A DNA stretch of 24,828 nt, taken from positions 1 through 24,828 of the forward strand of contig CAXKVV010001701.1 of NCBI GenBank assembly GCA_964058805.1, read 5' to 3'. The DNA comes from Schoenoplectus triqueter. Taxonomy: Eukaryota > Streptophyta > Magnoliopsida > Poales > Cyperaceae. A program made the translations under genes and the position numbers. The first letter of the stretch is position 1, and each line of letters opens with the position of its first letter. The notes beneath the pieces were generated by a model, which had not been told where the DNA came from, made no database searches, and saw only the letters and a list, made by a program, of their open reading frames with translations. Below are positions 10,895-21,216 of the stretch, piece after piece.

Positions 10895-10956
10895 ATAAAG
10901 AGAATAATGCAATAAAATAACATGAATGGAGAAAAAGAAAAAGAAAATGATAGAGA
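9950..10956. repeat. AT low-complexity block with (AAT)13 and (AT)n tracts
   Basis: About 1 kb is built almost only of A and T with aataat-type words on the plus strand. It contains a perfect (AAT)13 run at 10774-10812 and an (AT)n run at about 10857-10889. Apparent minus-strand ORFs here are low-complexity artefacts made of Ile, Tyr, Phe and Leu codons. Confidence 0.9.
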
Positions 10957-11130
10957 TAATGATGATGATGAAGACGCTCATCCAGTAATGATGATCACAT
11001 GATGATGAAGATGATCATACAGATATAAGGATAACATGATGATGATGATGATAACCACACGATGATGAGGAGTCCATCATGTAAAAGAGATAGAGAAGAT
11101 GGAAAACATGGTAACAAGGATGATGATAAC
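10957..11130. repeat. Imperfect GAT/ATG trinucleotide-rich tract
   Basis: Short runs of gat/atg triplets (for example atgatgatgatgatgat near 11036-11052) alternate with gatcatac and gatcacat words. This is a degenerate microsatellite next to the AT block. Confidence 0.75.
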
Positions 11131-11230
11131 ATAACCATCTATGGTCAAGTTCACAAGTTTATTCTTCAGTATATCTGTCTCAATGTTGAACCAGCAAAGT
11201 GCATTGAGTTTAACTTTATGTGTGTGGTGA

Positions 11231-11920
11231 TCCTAGATTTATGAATTGACCCAGTGTTTCAGATTCATAATCTAGAAGGTCAGTAAGATGTGCATGCGAG
11301 TTAAGTTCGCTAATCTTCTGATTTACCAACCCCAATGCCACCTGGCATAGCGCTGTAGTCTTAGTTTTGTGCGACTGAATGAGTAATGTCGTCTTGAATC
11401 AAAAGGACACACCTAGGTTCATGAATTGGCCCAGTGCTTCAGATTCATAATCTAGAAGATCGGCAAGATATGCATGTGAGTTATAGTCGCTAATCTTTTG
11501 AATTACCAACCTCAAAATCAGCTGGCGTAATGTTTTAAGCTGGATTTTGTGTGATTGGATGGGTAATGTCGTCTTGAATAAAAAAGATACACATAGATTC
11601 ATGAATTGGCTCATTGCTTCAGATTCATAATCTAGAATAGCAGTAAGATGTACATGTGAGTTAAGTTCACTAGTATTCTGATTTACCAACCCTAAGACCA
11701 GCAGACATAACGCTTCAGGCTTGATTTTGTGCGATTGGATGGGTAATGTCATCCTGAATCAAAAAGACACACCTAGGTTCATGAATCGGCTCAGTGCCTC
11801 GTATTCATAATCTAGAAGATCGGTGAGATGTGCAATCGAGTTAAATTTTCTAATCCATTGATATACCAATTCCAAGATTTATTAACATCATTAGTTTGAT
11901 TTTGTATAGTTGGTCGGGTG
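11231..11920. repeat. 180-bp tandem repeat, about 4 units
   Basis: The word atgaattggc (with variants) recurs at 11241, 11421, 11601 and 11781, an exact 180-bp period, and the rest of each unit aligns too (attcataatctagaa, cgattggatgggtaatgtc). The fourth unit is more diverged and fades out near 11920. Since 180 is a multiple of three, a 117-codon minus-strand frame (11399-11752) shows a 60-residue repeat. Frame openness alone does not make it a gene. Similar tandem arrays occur in the untranslated 3' part of Tat/Ogre-type Ty3-gypsy elements, a possible source. Confidence 0.92.
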
Positions 11921-12375
11921 TTAGGACCGCTTCAAGTTTCACATCATGCATACTGATATTCACATGGTCGAAGCTGTCATTAATCGAGGTTTATGGTCTG
12001 AGTTGCCATTAATCGAAATTCATGGTCTGAACTACCATTAATTGAGGTTCAAAAGGTATAGACTGCCCTTAAAAGTCCTCATATTTTTCCGTCCTTACTC
12101 ACAGCAACCACTTTAATTGCTTAACTATTTTATTTATTTTTCTTTCATAATTAGAGGTTCCTTGGGTCAAAACCCCAAGGTAATTAACAATGGGGGATTG
12201 CGCCCATTGGAATTTTAAAGACCCCATAATCTCTAAAAACCTTTAAATGTGAATTTTAAATTCATATAAATATACCCCAATGCACACTTAGAGAGAACTT
12301 TGTGTCCTTCTTCCGTAATTCATCGCCCAGTTTCCTTTCGGAGCGGTGAGAGACGCGAAAAAGGATCGCACGTTA
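11919..12375 (+). mobile_element. Possible LTR remnant with promoter-like elements
   Basis: The stretch starts with TGTTAGGACC directly after the 180-bp array and contains the 29-bp repeats. Two stem-loops follow: ccttggg/cccaagg at 12160-12180 and caatggg/cccattg at 12188-12209. A TATA-like tataaatataccc lies near 12266-12278, then CT-rich and GC-richer sequence up to about 12375. This order (U3 repeats, TATA, leader-like R/U5) resembles a Ty3-gypsy LTR. No second LTR, primer-binding site or target duplication was found, so the call is tentative. Confidence 0.3.
11966..12052. repeat. 29-bp tandem repeat, 3 units
   Basis: Units start at 11966, 11995 and 12024. Each has the form ggtc-gaa/tga...ccattaatcgaggttcat with scattered substitutions, and a fourth degenerate trace follows (tagactgcccttaa). 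Confidence 0.85.
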
Positions 12376-12425
12376 GTAAATTTAAAAATAAAATATAAAA
12401 TAACATATAAAAAAATTAAAATACT

Positions 12426-12563
12426 CCTAATTGGCAATCCCTACAGGTAGCACACATCCTCCAATGTCACCATCATCTTGCCGACTTGTAGATGAAACAT
12501 CGACGTCTCTGGTCGTCACCACTCGACAACAACTGTCAGGAGTGATTTATCTAACTGACAATC
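12426..12563 (-). pseudogene. Plant mobile domain (PMD, MAIN/MAIL1-like) fragment, broken
   Basis: The minus strand reads 46 codons with two stops. The peptide contains QLDKSLLTVVVEW, a stop, RPETSMFHLQVGKMMVTLED, VCYL, a stop, then GLPIR. From memory this follows the plant mobile domain core (D-x-x-L-x-x-x-x-V-E-R-W-R-P-E-T-H-T-F-H-L ... TLEDV-x-x-L-L-G-L-P). TGG TGA stands where Arg-Trp codons are expected, consistent with two C-to-T/G-to-A transitions, and TAG replaces a Leu codon. PMD occurs in host proteins of the MAIN/MAIL1/PP7L group and inside transposons. This piece is most likely a transposon relic. Confidence 0.8.
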
Positions 12564-12930
12564 TCTCATGATCTCCATCTAGTAGAGACTGAGTCTATGC
12601 ATATATGGATCCATTTGCGCGTTGTATGATATTTTCGGACGATGAGTATTCAAACGGAGAGTATTATGCGACTGCACAAAATAATTTATTACATACAATA
12701 TGCTAAAATAAATTATGAAGTATATTTTTTTTTACGTTATATGATTAAAAATACTTACATCGGACCCTTTGTGACCTATGTTTATTTTATGGTACGATAA
12801 ACAGTTATGGATACTCCATTTTTAACTATAATTATTAAAAAAATTATTAAAATTAAAATTATGACTAATTATAAATTATAACTATAATTTGGTACAATTG
12901 AACTAATTATAAATTTGGTATAATTAATGA
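12564..12930. other. No gene seen; flank of the PMD fragment then AT-rich
   Basis: The first 100 bp or so may be eroded upstream sequence of the PMD fragment. The remainder is AT-rich, leading into the decamer repeat. Confidence 0.4.
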
Positions 12931-13072
12931 TATAATTTGGTATAATTTGGTACATTATGATATAATTTGGTACAATTTGGTATAATTTGGTATAATTTGG
13001 TACATTTTGATACAATTTGATATAATTTGATACAATTTGGGTACAATTTGGTACAATTAGGTATAATTAAAC
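12931..13072. repeat. 10-bp minisatellite (TATAATTTGG / TACAATTTGG)
   Basis: About 11 units lie in strict 10-bp register from 12931 to about 13040, varying as tataatttgg, tacaatttgg, tacattttga and tataatttga. A few out-of-register units follow. Isolated related words occur before 12931. It grades into aattaa-rich sequence. Confidence 0.9.
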
Positions 13073-13591
13073 AATTTTGTATAATTAACCTATTTATAGT
13101 ATAATTAAAATAATTTAACCTAATTTAAATAAAATCATAATTAAATAAATTTAAACTAATAATTTAACAATAATTAACCTAATTAGAACTAATCTATAAT
13201 TCAATTAATTATAACTATATAATTCAAAATTAATACTATAAATCAACCAAATTAAACTACAAAAATTATATTTCAATTACCACTACAATTATTCTAATTA
13301 AAACTAACAAAACTAGCATATTTCTGAAATTAGGATAAAAGTTAAAAAAAAAATTATCTTTGAAAAATCTATCAAATCAATGGATCGACGGTTTTTTCCA
13401 ACTCATCTCGAAAAATTATGAAATTTGGCGCAACGGATTTTGAAAATAGAGTTGAATTGAAGGAGAACAATTGAAAATGGTGTGAGAAAAATTTTGATTT
13501 TTTTAGGAAAAGGAAGACAGAAGACGAATAGGGAATGAGTGGGTTTAGGGGGAGGTGCTTTTTACGTGATATAGTATTGTTGTGCTGGGAA
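13073..13591. other. AT-rich, no gene seen
   Basis: The first 250 bp are aattaa-rich low complexity. Then comes more mixed sequence that includes a purine-rich run at about 13503-13560. No ORF of interest is present. Confidence 0.5.
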
Positions 13592-13638
13592 CGAGTTTGA
13601 AACTTGGTCCAAGGGGCTGGGACTGAGTTTCAAACTCG
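13592..13638. repeat. Perfect 13-bp inverted repeat (hairpin)
   Basis: CGAGTTTGAAACT at 13592-13604 is the exact complement of AGTTTCAAACTCG at 13626-13638, with a 21-nt G-rich spacer. It stands out as GC-richer and more structured than its surroundings. Function is unknown. Confidence 0.85.
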
Positions 13639-16153
13639 AATCTGATTACAACGGGCAAAAGTATTTACCATATTTTATTGAGATTTGGCAACTGATGTCT
13701 TCTTTTATTTCCATCAAGATCTCTCTGAGCAATGTCAGTTAAACTTCAATTTTCATCTACTATCTACTAGGTGTACTCTTTTTTTTTATAAATAATTTAA
13801 GCAAAAATTAAATTTATAATGAAATTTAATATATTATTTCCCTTAACTAAACTTCATTTATTGTACATTTTTTTTATTTTCAGTTGTTTATATTGATTTT
13901 ATACATTTCAAGCTCTTTCAATTTTTTTATATATTGAACATTGAGCATTAATGATGTATATATAATTGTCAACTTTACAATGAAAATAAGATTTCTACAA
14001 AAGAAATTTTATACAAGAAAACTATTTTCTGTTTTTGAAGAACAACAAAAAAAAAATCAAATCGGTAATAAAAGGGGCCTACGTGCCTCAAAATTTTTAC
14101 TTTTGATTTGCAAATTTAATCTGTATTGTGAGATTTTAAACAGCGATTTAACATCTAACTAAAAATTAAAGGAAGGGATCCTTGATAATTGCTTATTTTT
14201 GATCATTTTAATAATTGATGTTCAAATAAACATAAAAATATTCTTAAAAATAAAAAAAAATATATATTTTTTACTTATAAATTGATAGTGATTTAAATTT
14301 TATATAATTTTATTATCATTTGAGAAATGAGTAGTTTTGATAATTTTATATAATTTTATTATACACACTTTCATCCTCAAATACTAGCGCATCATCATCC
14401 TCTTTGACACGGCCTAGCCGTCTAATCTAGAACGTATGAGGTATTATAGAAAAGTATGAGATACGGTTCTCGAATTTAAATCAACTATTATTCTTGTCAA
14501 TAATAGAGTTATATTTTTAATCTAAACAAAAATATAAATAAGTGTGCTCCAGAAAAATATGTTTGAGAACGCGCTCACATGCAAACACGTGTTCGTCAGA
14601 GGCATAATAGAAAGGAGATGAATGAAGTGAGATCTGATTTATTGGAATTCACATTTTTCTGCCATGTCGCATGGTGTAAGGCTGAGTGACTTCAAACCAT
14701 ATTCTTCCAAGTTTATCTGATTTTTTCAAGCATTGAACATGATTGCTTATTTGATTAGCATAATTTATTTCATAAGCTGAACCTTCTTTGAATTAAGATT
14801 TAGTATACTGGTATAGTGTGCTGGATTTGAAGAACAGGCATTGAATTTGATATTATGCATTATAATACATGGATAAATTACACATTAATTATTGAATTGG
14901 CCCAAACATGCTATATTCGAACTTCAAAAGAAATTATTGAAATCGGCCTTTGTCAGTATGCATCAAACCGAAAGAGTGACCAAAGACGTGAATTTTTTTT
15001 AACATAACCTGTTTGTATTTTGCCACAAAATCATGTATTCACATGTTTAGAACATATTTGAAGTTATTTTCCTAATTTACAGTTTTTATTCACATTTTTA
15101 TGGATTTTATTTCGGAACAGGGGCAAAGAAGCAAAACAGCGCAGAAAAAACTATTTTAAATTTCAGATCCGAACCAAAGAAAATCATAAAAAAAAAATCT
15201 GTAAAATGGCAAAAAAAATTTTATGCCTGTCTATATATGTATTTTTAACTTTTATCCAAGTTTAGTGCGTTTGGACATGCAAAAGCCTGGTTTTTCATTT
15301 TTAACAGTTTTTCATCTTTTAGGGTTGATTTTCACCAATTTTGGCTTAAATGCATTATTCCAAATGCAACATCACCGCTTTCATGTAATTGTGTTTGCAA
15401 TGCAAGAGTCAACACTGAAAATAAAAGAACGTCAAAAGAAATCACAAATTTACACATTTTGACTTGAAATCAAATCTTTTTAATTCATTTTCATTTGAAA
15501 GCATTTTGTGGTGTCCTTTTGTATTTGATGCACATAGACATTACAATTGCCACGAGAGATAAAGAAGTGCTACACACTTGTGGATTGACCCCGAGAGAAA
15601 GTGTACGCTTTTAATTCTCTTAAAAAAAGAAAAAGAAAAGCTGCATAAAAATTAAAATACATAAAAGTAGATATGATATGCACATAAAATAGTATGTCTG
15701 TCAATCAAATTTTGTTGTTTTGAATAATGAAATATCATTAGATGAGATAAAAATCACAATAAAATATGTTTTACAAATTATTTTGAACAATAGCGACATG
15801 AAAAATATTTTTTTCATTTTTTATGCTTGTATTAAAAAAATCATGATTCATATAATCAACATAGCGACTTAAGACACTTATTTTTCATCTTAAAAAACCG
15901 TATTATTCACACATATCTTTTTAGTTTTTTTAGGACTCGACAAATTTCTTAATTTGAAAGAAGAGAGACATGTTACGTTATTATCATGAATTTAATGTAA
16001 GAGACTTGAAATATGTGGGTATCAAAGTCGACTTGACATTGGGCAATGCAATGACATGAAGGGTACTAATTTGGCTAACAATTAACATAAAAGAAGCCTA
16101 CTTATTATAATGATTTTTACGGCCAGTCTTTTAATCGTAGCCACACGTTATTA
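13639..16153. other. Long intergenic stretch upstream of the SMR gene, no gene seen
   Basis: AT-rich throughout. It holds a 21-bp direct repeat (14296-14316 and 14342-14362, core tatataattttattat) and a perfect G-box palindrome AACACGTGTT at 14584-14593, more than 1.8 kb from the SMR start. Short open frames here (for example 13941-14162 and 15223-15462) have no recognisable family signature and composition like the surrounding DNA. Confidence 0.5.
14584..14593. promoter_or_regulatory. G-box palindrome AACACGTGTT
   Basis: This is a perfect 10-bp palindrome with the CACGTG core bound by plant bHLH/bZIP factors. No gene start lies close to it, so the occurrence may be chance. Confidence 0.3.
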
Positions 16154-16485
16154 TTTAATAATAATTGAAGCCGTCATTCCATCGGTCGCGAATCTTGATG
16201 AAGGGATAGACGCGCGATTACGCGAGCGAGCGTCTAAAAATAGGAGGGAAAGACACATAAATAGAAGAGTCCCAGTGAGGCAGTGACTGTGAAACAGTGA
16301 TCCGTTGAAATTCAAAGAGAGAACCAAAGAACCAAAGAACCAAAGAAACAGAGAAGACAAAGGTCCTGCCGCCGATCACCATCACTCACTCCGGCGAGCT
16401 GTGAACACTTCTTCTCTCTCTTCTCTTTCTCTCTCTCTTTCGAATTTCATTCTCCTTTTCTAATTCTTCGATCTGAATCGCTAAA
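16154..16485 (+). promoter_or_regulatory. Promoter and 5' leader of the SMR gene (copy B)
   Basis: The 330 bp before the ATG are much richer in GC and CpG than the surrounding intergenic DNA (for example 16205-16232). TATA-like stretches are ctaaaaatagg (16234-16244) and cataaatag (16256-16264). The following leader contains three copies of gaaccaaa in a row from 16321 and a long pyrimidine run at about 16409-16442 (CT microsatellite), a common Y-patch feature of plant leaders. No ATG was seen between the TATA-like boxes and the start codon, so no upstream ORF is expected. The transcription start is not determined. Confidence 0.6.
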
Positions 16486-19400
16486 ATGAAGTCCTCGAAG
16501 TCCAAGAAAAGATCAAGAAATCAGAAGACCATATCTTCCCAAACCGAGCCTGTTTCTCAATCGGGCTGCTCACAGTCCCCACTAGCTATCGCCGAAACCC
16601 TACCTTCGACCTCCCAATTGAGGTCAACCGATCTGGCCGGGCTGTCTGAGGCCTTCTCCTCTCTCTCAGTCGACCAAATCGAGTCGGCCTACGACGCGGC
16701 GGGTTGCGACCCGTTCAAGGCTGCGGGAATCCTGGGGACACATCTCGAAGATGTTTCGTCTGGCATAAACGGGCCGACGGTTAATGATGATGGTCCTGCT
16801 CACAAGAAGTCCAGCAAGGCGCGGCGACGACAGGTCGTTGTTTCGTGTGGCATGGTTTCCAGTGTGATTGGAAAAAGGCTACAACCAGAAATGAAGGAAA
16901 CAAATATTATTCAAGGGGAAGGCCATGTTGGCTCCAAGAATGGTGAAGATGCGGAGCGGTTTCTTTGTTCTGTGCTGGGAGAAGACTCTGAACTTGATCT
17001 TGACACCGTCAGAGACATTTTTGGTAACAAAATTTAGTGTTTCAGATTAAATTTCAATTTAGGGTGTTGGAATTGCGAACAATTAGTTACTCTTTTTGGT
17101 CCTGTTTGCTCCAGACTGTACCACAGGAACTATGTAAATGTTTGAGTTCATAAGATAATGTATATAAAAGATGTCTGCACTAAACCGTCTGATTGTTGCA
17201 CAGTTGTTTATGATATTTTCCGCAGCTACATCCTTATTTCAAATTAATTTTGCACAAAACACTCCAATAACTATGTCCCTTGTACTAAAAATTTGTAGAT
17301 GCTTGCAGCGGCGATGTTAAAAAGGTCAGATAACTTTATTAATTGCATTTTGTCCATCCTTCTGTCAAACCATTATTATTATTTTTTTACCAAAGCATGA
17401 AGATTATATTTGATTTGCTTCTGAGACACAACTTGTATTTAAAAAAAAAATAAGCACGCAGATGTTAGTAGATATTTACAACTAGCATCCTGGTTAATCT
17501 TAGCTTATTGTGATGTTAGAAGCGTACTTCATATAATTTTTTAGAACTCTGTCCATCATTAGTTTATTAAACAGACATTGAATTTTGCACATGAATTGAA
17601 TTATTCAGTTCCAGATTATTAAGTTTTTATTAGTAAATTTTGTCAGATGTATAGGAAAGAATTGGCATATTTTTTCCATCCTTTTAGTTCATACTTGAGC
17701 TTTCTTCTATTGTTTATTCGAGATAACCCAAAAGATTGTGGTTGATTACTGCAAAAATTGTCAAATGTTGAGCTATTTTTGTAAATATTGTATACTGGTG
17801 GGAACACAATTTACAAGGATTGAACATCCTTCAATTTTTTTCATGCTGAGATGATCCTTGAAAGAAAAATTGGCATCATTTTGTTAGGCACTGGAAAAGC
17901 TAATTCAGTTATCTGATTCATCATATCGCCCCCAAAGCACAGAGCGGATCATACCTCCTGCCAAAGATGGTTTGACTTACTCTCAAATTGTTTGTGGCAC
18001 GGGATGGAATAAGAAACCTGAAAGCAGCACTGTTTCAATTCAGGTAGTTTCTTCTTCTTCTTCTTTTTTTTTGTTTGCTAATCTCACTTGCTTTCCTGCT
18101 TGTATGATGAATTTCAATTGTTCAGGTTTTACAGTGACATGGCCGCAAGACAATACTTTGAAAGAACTAACCCGAGATATTTTTGGCTTCTTTATTTGTA
18201 AATGGTGAATTTTCAGCTAAAAGGGCTGCCTAATGCCCCCTTTAATTTATTGCTTCTTTACTACTTTTCAAATGTTTACTGTACTTACAATTTCAGGTCA
18301 AAATGTCCTTGATTGTCCAAAGTTCCATAATTTCAATTGTATACTCTTAATGATGGATAACCTGCTCACCTAAGTAACTATATTCATTAAAGCCACATTC
18401 CTTAATTTAGTGCTTTCCTTATATTTTTTTTTACTATTGTTGATGTTTACTGAATATATTTACCAACTTACCATTGCCGTTTCAGCAGATAAGTTCAAAG
18501 TGGAAATTATGTGGTCACTTAATTGGCTGCATTTATGAAGTATCTTTTTGGCAAATTCTAAGATTTGTAGTTTGTCTTACATAATAATATCATTTTTATG
18601 TGCTGACCTTTCCTGTCCAATATTGAGTTTGTTTCAGGTAGGAGATCAGGCATCTTCGCCAATTAATTGCCCGCCAAGGAGATCAAGGTCTGAGATGGAA
18701 CAGGAAGTACTGAACTGCCTCTTTAAGATAGACAAAAAACCAGAAAAGCTTACTAATGATCATGGTTATATGGATTGGAGAAAGATCGTGATGGAACTAC
18801 ATGATGACTACTATTCTGAGCTACATTCTAGTGCCATGCCAGCCACCAGGCAAAAACCACAACATGGTATAATTCTTCAAGGAATGTATGTGAGTATCAA
18901 ACATATTCTTTTGCACTGTGCATCTCACATAAGTTATTATTAAATTAAGGTAAGAGAGATGGCTATCATGAGTTCCGTACAGTGGCTCAACAGAACTGGG
19001 ATATGATGAAGGCATATTACCAAAAAGTAAGATTAGAGATGACACTGTCTAAGATTAAGCCAGCATTTCATTTATTAGAATGTACACATTTGAAATGGCC
19101 TTTTTATGATGTAGGCTGCATTGGAATACTCCAAAGGAAATCGAAGCCATGCTTCTTGCCTTGCAGAAAAGGTAACATCTCCTTTTTCATGTTTTCAAAC
19201 TTGTGTGTCTTATGCAAAGGTTAATTCCTTTCAAGCGAGACATTCTTCAAATGTTTCCTCATTGTGATATTTTGACAGATACATCTATCTTTGAGTATTT
19301 TTGTCTGTTATTTTTTGTAGGCTCTCATGGAAAAGCATCTAACTCAGTACTCTGCTATTATTGTATATAGACGGACTGGATGTTTCATCTTCTTCCTTTT

Positions 19401-20900
19401 TTCTAATTTAACAAAGTTACATGTGATATCAGGGAAACCAATACCGTGACTTAGCCCGTCACGAAGATGAACGGGCAAGCTTGGAGATTTTTTTCTCAAG
19501 GTAACTATCATGTACTCAAGTTTTATAAATTACTAAGTTCGAATACTAGTCTTTACTGTTAGTTTTCTGTGAATATTTGGATTTGTATTTCCATTTAAGC
19601 CATTGCAGTTTAATGAAAATTTTCATAGCCAATTACGATCGACCTGTTAGAGCAGATCTTACACATGCTAGTCCTAATCTTTGTTTTTCTACAAGCAGGA
19701 ACCAAGGTATAATAAATACAATAACCATTGATTTGCACGGGCAACACATCAAACAGGCAATTGGTCTTCTCAAGCGGCACCTCCTGACTCTGGCCTGTAT
19801 TCCTTGTAAGTTGTCAAAACTCGTTTTGAATTCCTAAATTGAACTTTGGTTTTTCTTGGTGGCATGATATTAAACAGATGACATTACTCAGTTCAGCATT
19901 AGCCTAGATATCTAAAATCAATTAATTGTCAGAAGAGCAGAATGGGAAAAACACCCTTTTGTAATATTTTCCCAATATTTTATCTTATATCACCCAATCA
20001 CTTAAAGTGATTTTCTGTGCAAGGTGTCTATTAGATCAACTTATTCTTATAGGTATATCTGAGTATTGGAAAATTCACAAGTAATAATTTATTTTTCCCC
20101 TCCCATCTTTTGTTTCTGTTCATTTGAGGAAATCAGGCCCTGTCTTGTTTGATTTGGCCATTGTTTTACTGAATAAAGTTTATCGTGAAATGAACAAAAT
20201 TATGCTCTATTAATAATTGCTATAAGACGCTGACTTACAAATTTTGTCATATAACTGTGGTTTTTCATGATCTGACAAGCTTTTTTTTTGTTGATTCACT
20301 AGCGATCCATTACCTTAGAGTAATAACAGGTTGTGGTGAGCATAGAGTGGGCAAAGGCAAGATGAAGAGATCGGTGAGTTTACAATAAAGCACAAAACAT
20401 AAAGAAAAGCATCATAAATATTTGTGCCCTTCCAAATAGCCTAAATCCCACATATTAGCACATATCCTGGAAAAAAAATATACTGAACCTCTCTTGACAA
20501 TATCTTTCAACGTATGTCTGAAGTTCTCTCAAATAGAAAATCATTAGGAGGATGAAAAATGAGTTGTTCTCTAGGCATAATGAGAAAGCTCAATTGTTTT
20601 ATTCCATTTACTTGATTGCTTTAAATTTTCCATCTTCTCAAAAGTCCTCCGTGTAATTTGTGGAACTTAAATGTACTACCTAGGTGCGATCATATATGTC
20701 TAGTTGCCTACTAGGGTCATACAAACTTAAGCTCTTATAACAATGTAACACTGGATGCCGCTTTCTTTTTCATTTTTCAGGTCAAGGAACTTGCTATCAG
20801 AGAGAAGCTTGAATGGTTGGAAGAGAACCCCGGGAGAATTAAGCTAACTATAAAGGGGCGAACGGAGTACACATTTACAGCCTTTGATTGTGATGAGTAG
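16486..20900 (+). CDS. CUE-like / DUF1771 / SMR domain protein, complete (10 exons)
   Basis: I assembled ten exons by reading frame and GT-AG sites: 16486-17023, 17299-17324, 17888-18043, 18638-18866, 18959-19026, 19115-19171, 19433-19500, 19699-19805, 20303-20373 and 20781-20900. They total 1440 nt, encoding 479 aa plus TAG, and all intron phases agree. Two basic patches (residues 3-14 and 107-116) could be nuclear localisation signals. CUE-like regions lie at about 50-84 and 154-195, DUF1771 at about 318-381 and SMR at about 386-475. The SMR domain has the IDLHG motif (D392, H394) and TGCG (425-428). The ATG has A at -3, and no upstream ATG was seen in the leader. From memory, the closest plant relatives are the Arabidopsis At5g58720-type SMR proteins and, more loosely, SDE5. 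Yeast Cue2, which cleaves mRNA at collided ribosomes, shares the CUE plus SMR layout. A role in RNA cleavage or quality control is inference. Confidence 0.92.
17024..17298 (+). other. Intron 1 of the SMR gene
   Basis: Donor GTAACA follows codon position 1 of residue 180, and the acceptor is TTTGTAG. Reading through would end the protein at a TAG at 17035-17037, giving a 183-residue product that keeps only the first CUE-like region and part of the second. The intron is T-rich and otherwise featureless. Confidence 0.75.
17325..17887 (+). other. Intron 2 of the SMR gene; contains the left visible limit of copy B
   Basis: This intron follows a 26-nt microexon (17299-17324). Similarity to the left edge of the window begins within it at 17587. 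I found no other feature in it. Confidence 0.7.
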
Positions 20901-21216
20901 TACCAGTTGGCACTTTGTTGATTAATAGGCTCTTCTGACTTATTCGTGATATCATTTAAATATAAGCCGAGTGCTTATATATATTTATCTATGAGCCGTA
21001 ATCTCGTATTTAGCTCTCACTGTGTTATCTCTGTCTACGTTGCGTTGGTTGGCAACAGTTGTCTAATCTTATTGTAACCTTCTGGCTGTTTATAAATCTC
21101 CATTTTATTAATTTATTTGGTGCTGCTTCCAGGTTGGTTGTGTTATTCTACAAATGTGAAATTTGGAGTTTATTGTGTATTTTTCTCTCTTTCTAATTTT
21201 ATAAACTGAGAATAAA
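20901..21216 (+). terminator. 3' UTR and candidate poly(A) signal, copy B
   Basis: This is the same arrangement as in copy A, with AATAAA at 21211-21216. It carries the extra block near 20937-20955 that copy A lacks, and lacks the block present in copy A near 3514-3527. Confidence 0.45.

Noticed and set aside
10401..10981. Several minus-strand open frames rich in Ile, Tyr, Phe and Leu
   Set aside because: They are translations of the AT low-complexity block and its (AAT)n and (AT)n tracts, with no plausible protein family.
11399..11752. 117-codon minus-strand frame with a 60-residue repeat
   Set aside because: It is explained by a tandem repeat whose period is a multiple of three. It crosses unit borders, and no family was recognised. 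Kept only as a repeat.
15264..15376. Possible short MITE: gtgcgtttggacatgcaaa and an inverted, weaker gttgcatttggaataatgca
   Set aside because: The inverted match is poor, and no target duplication was found.
16151..16360. Minus-strand 69-codon frame over the SMR promoter
   Set aside because: It is antisense to the promoter and leader of a well-supported gene and has no recognisable domain.
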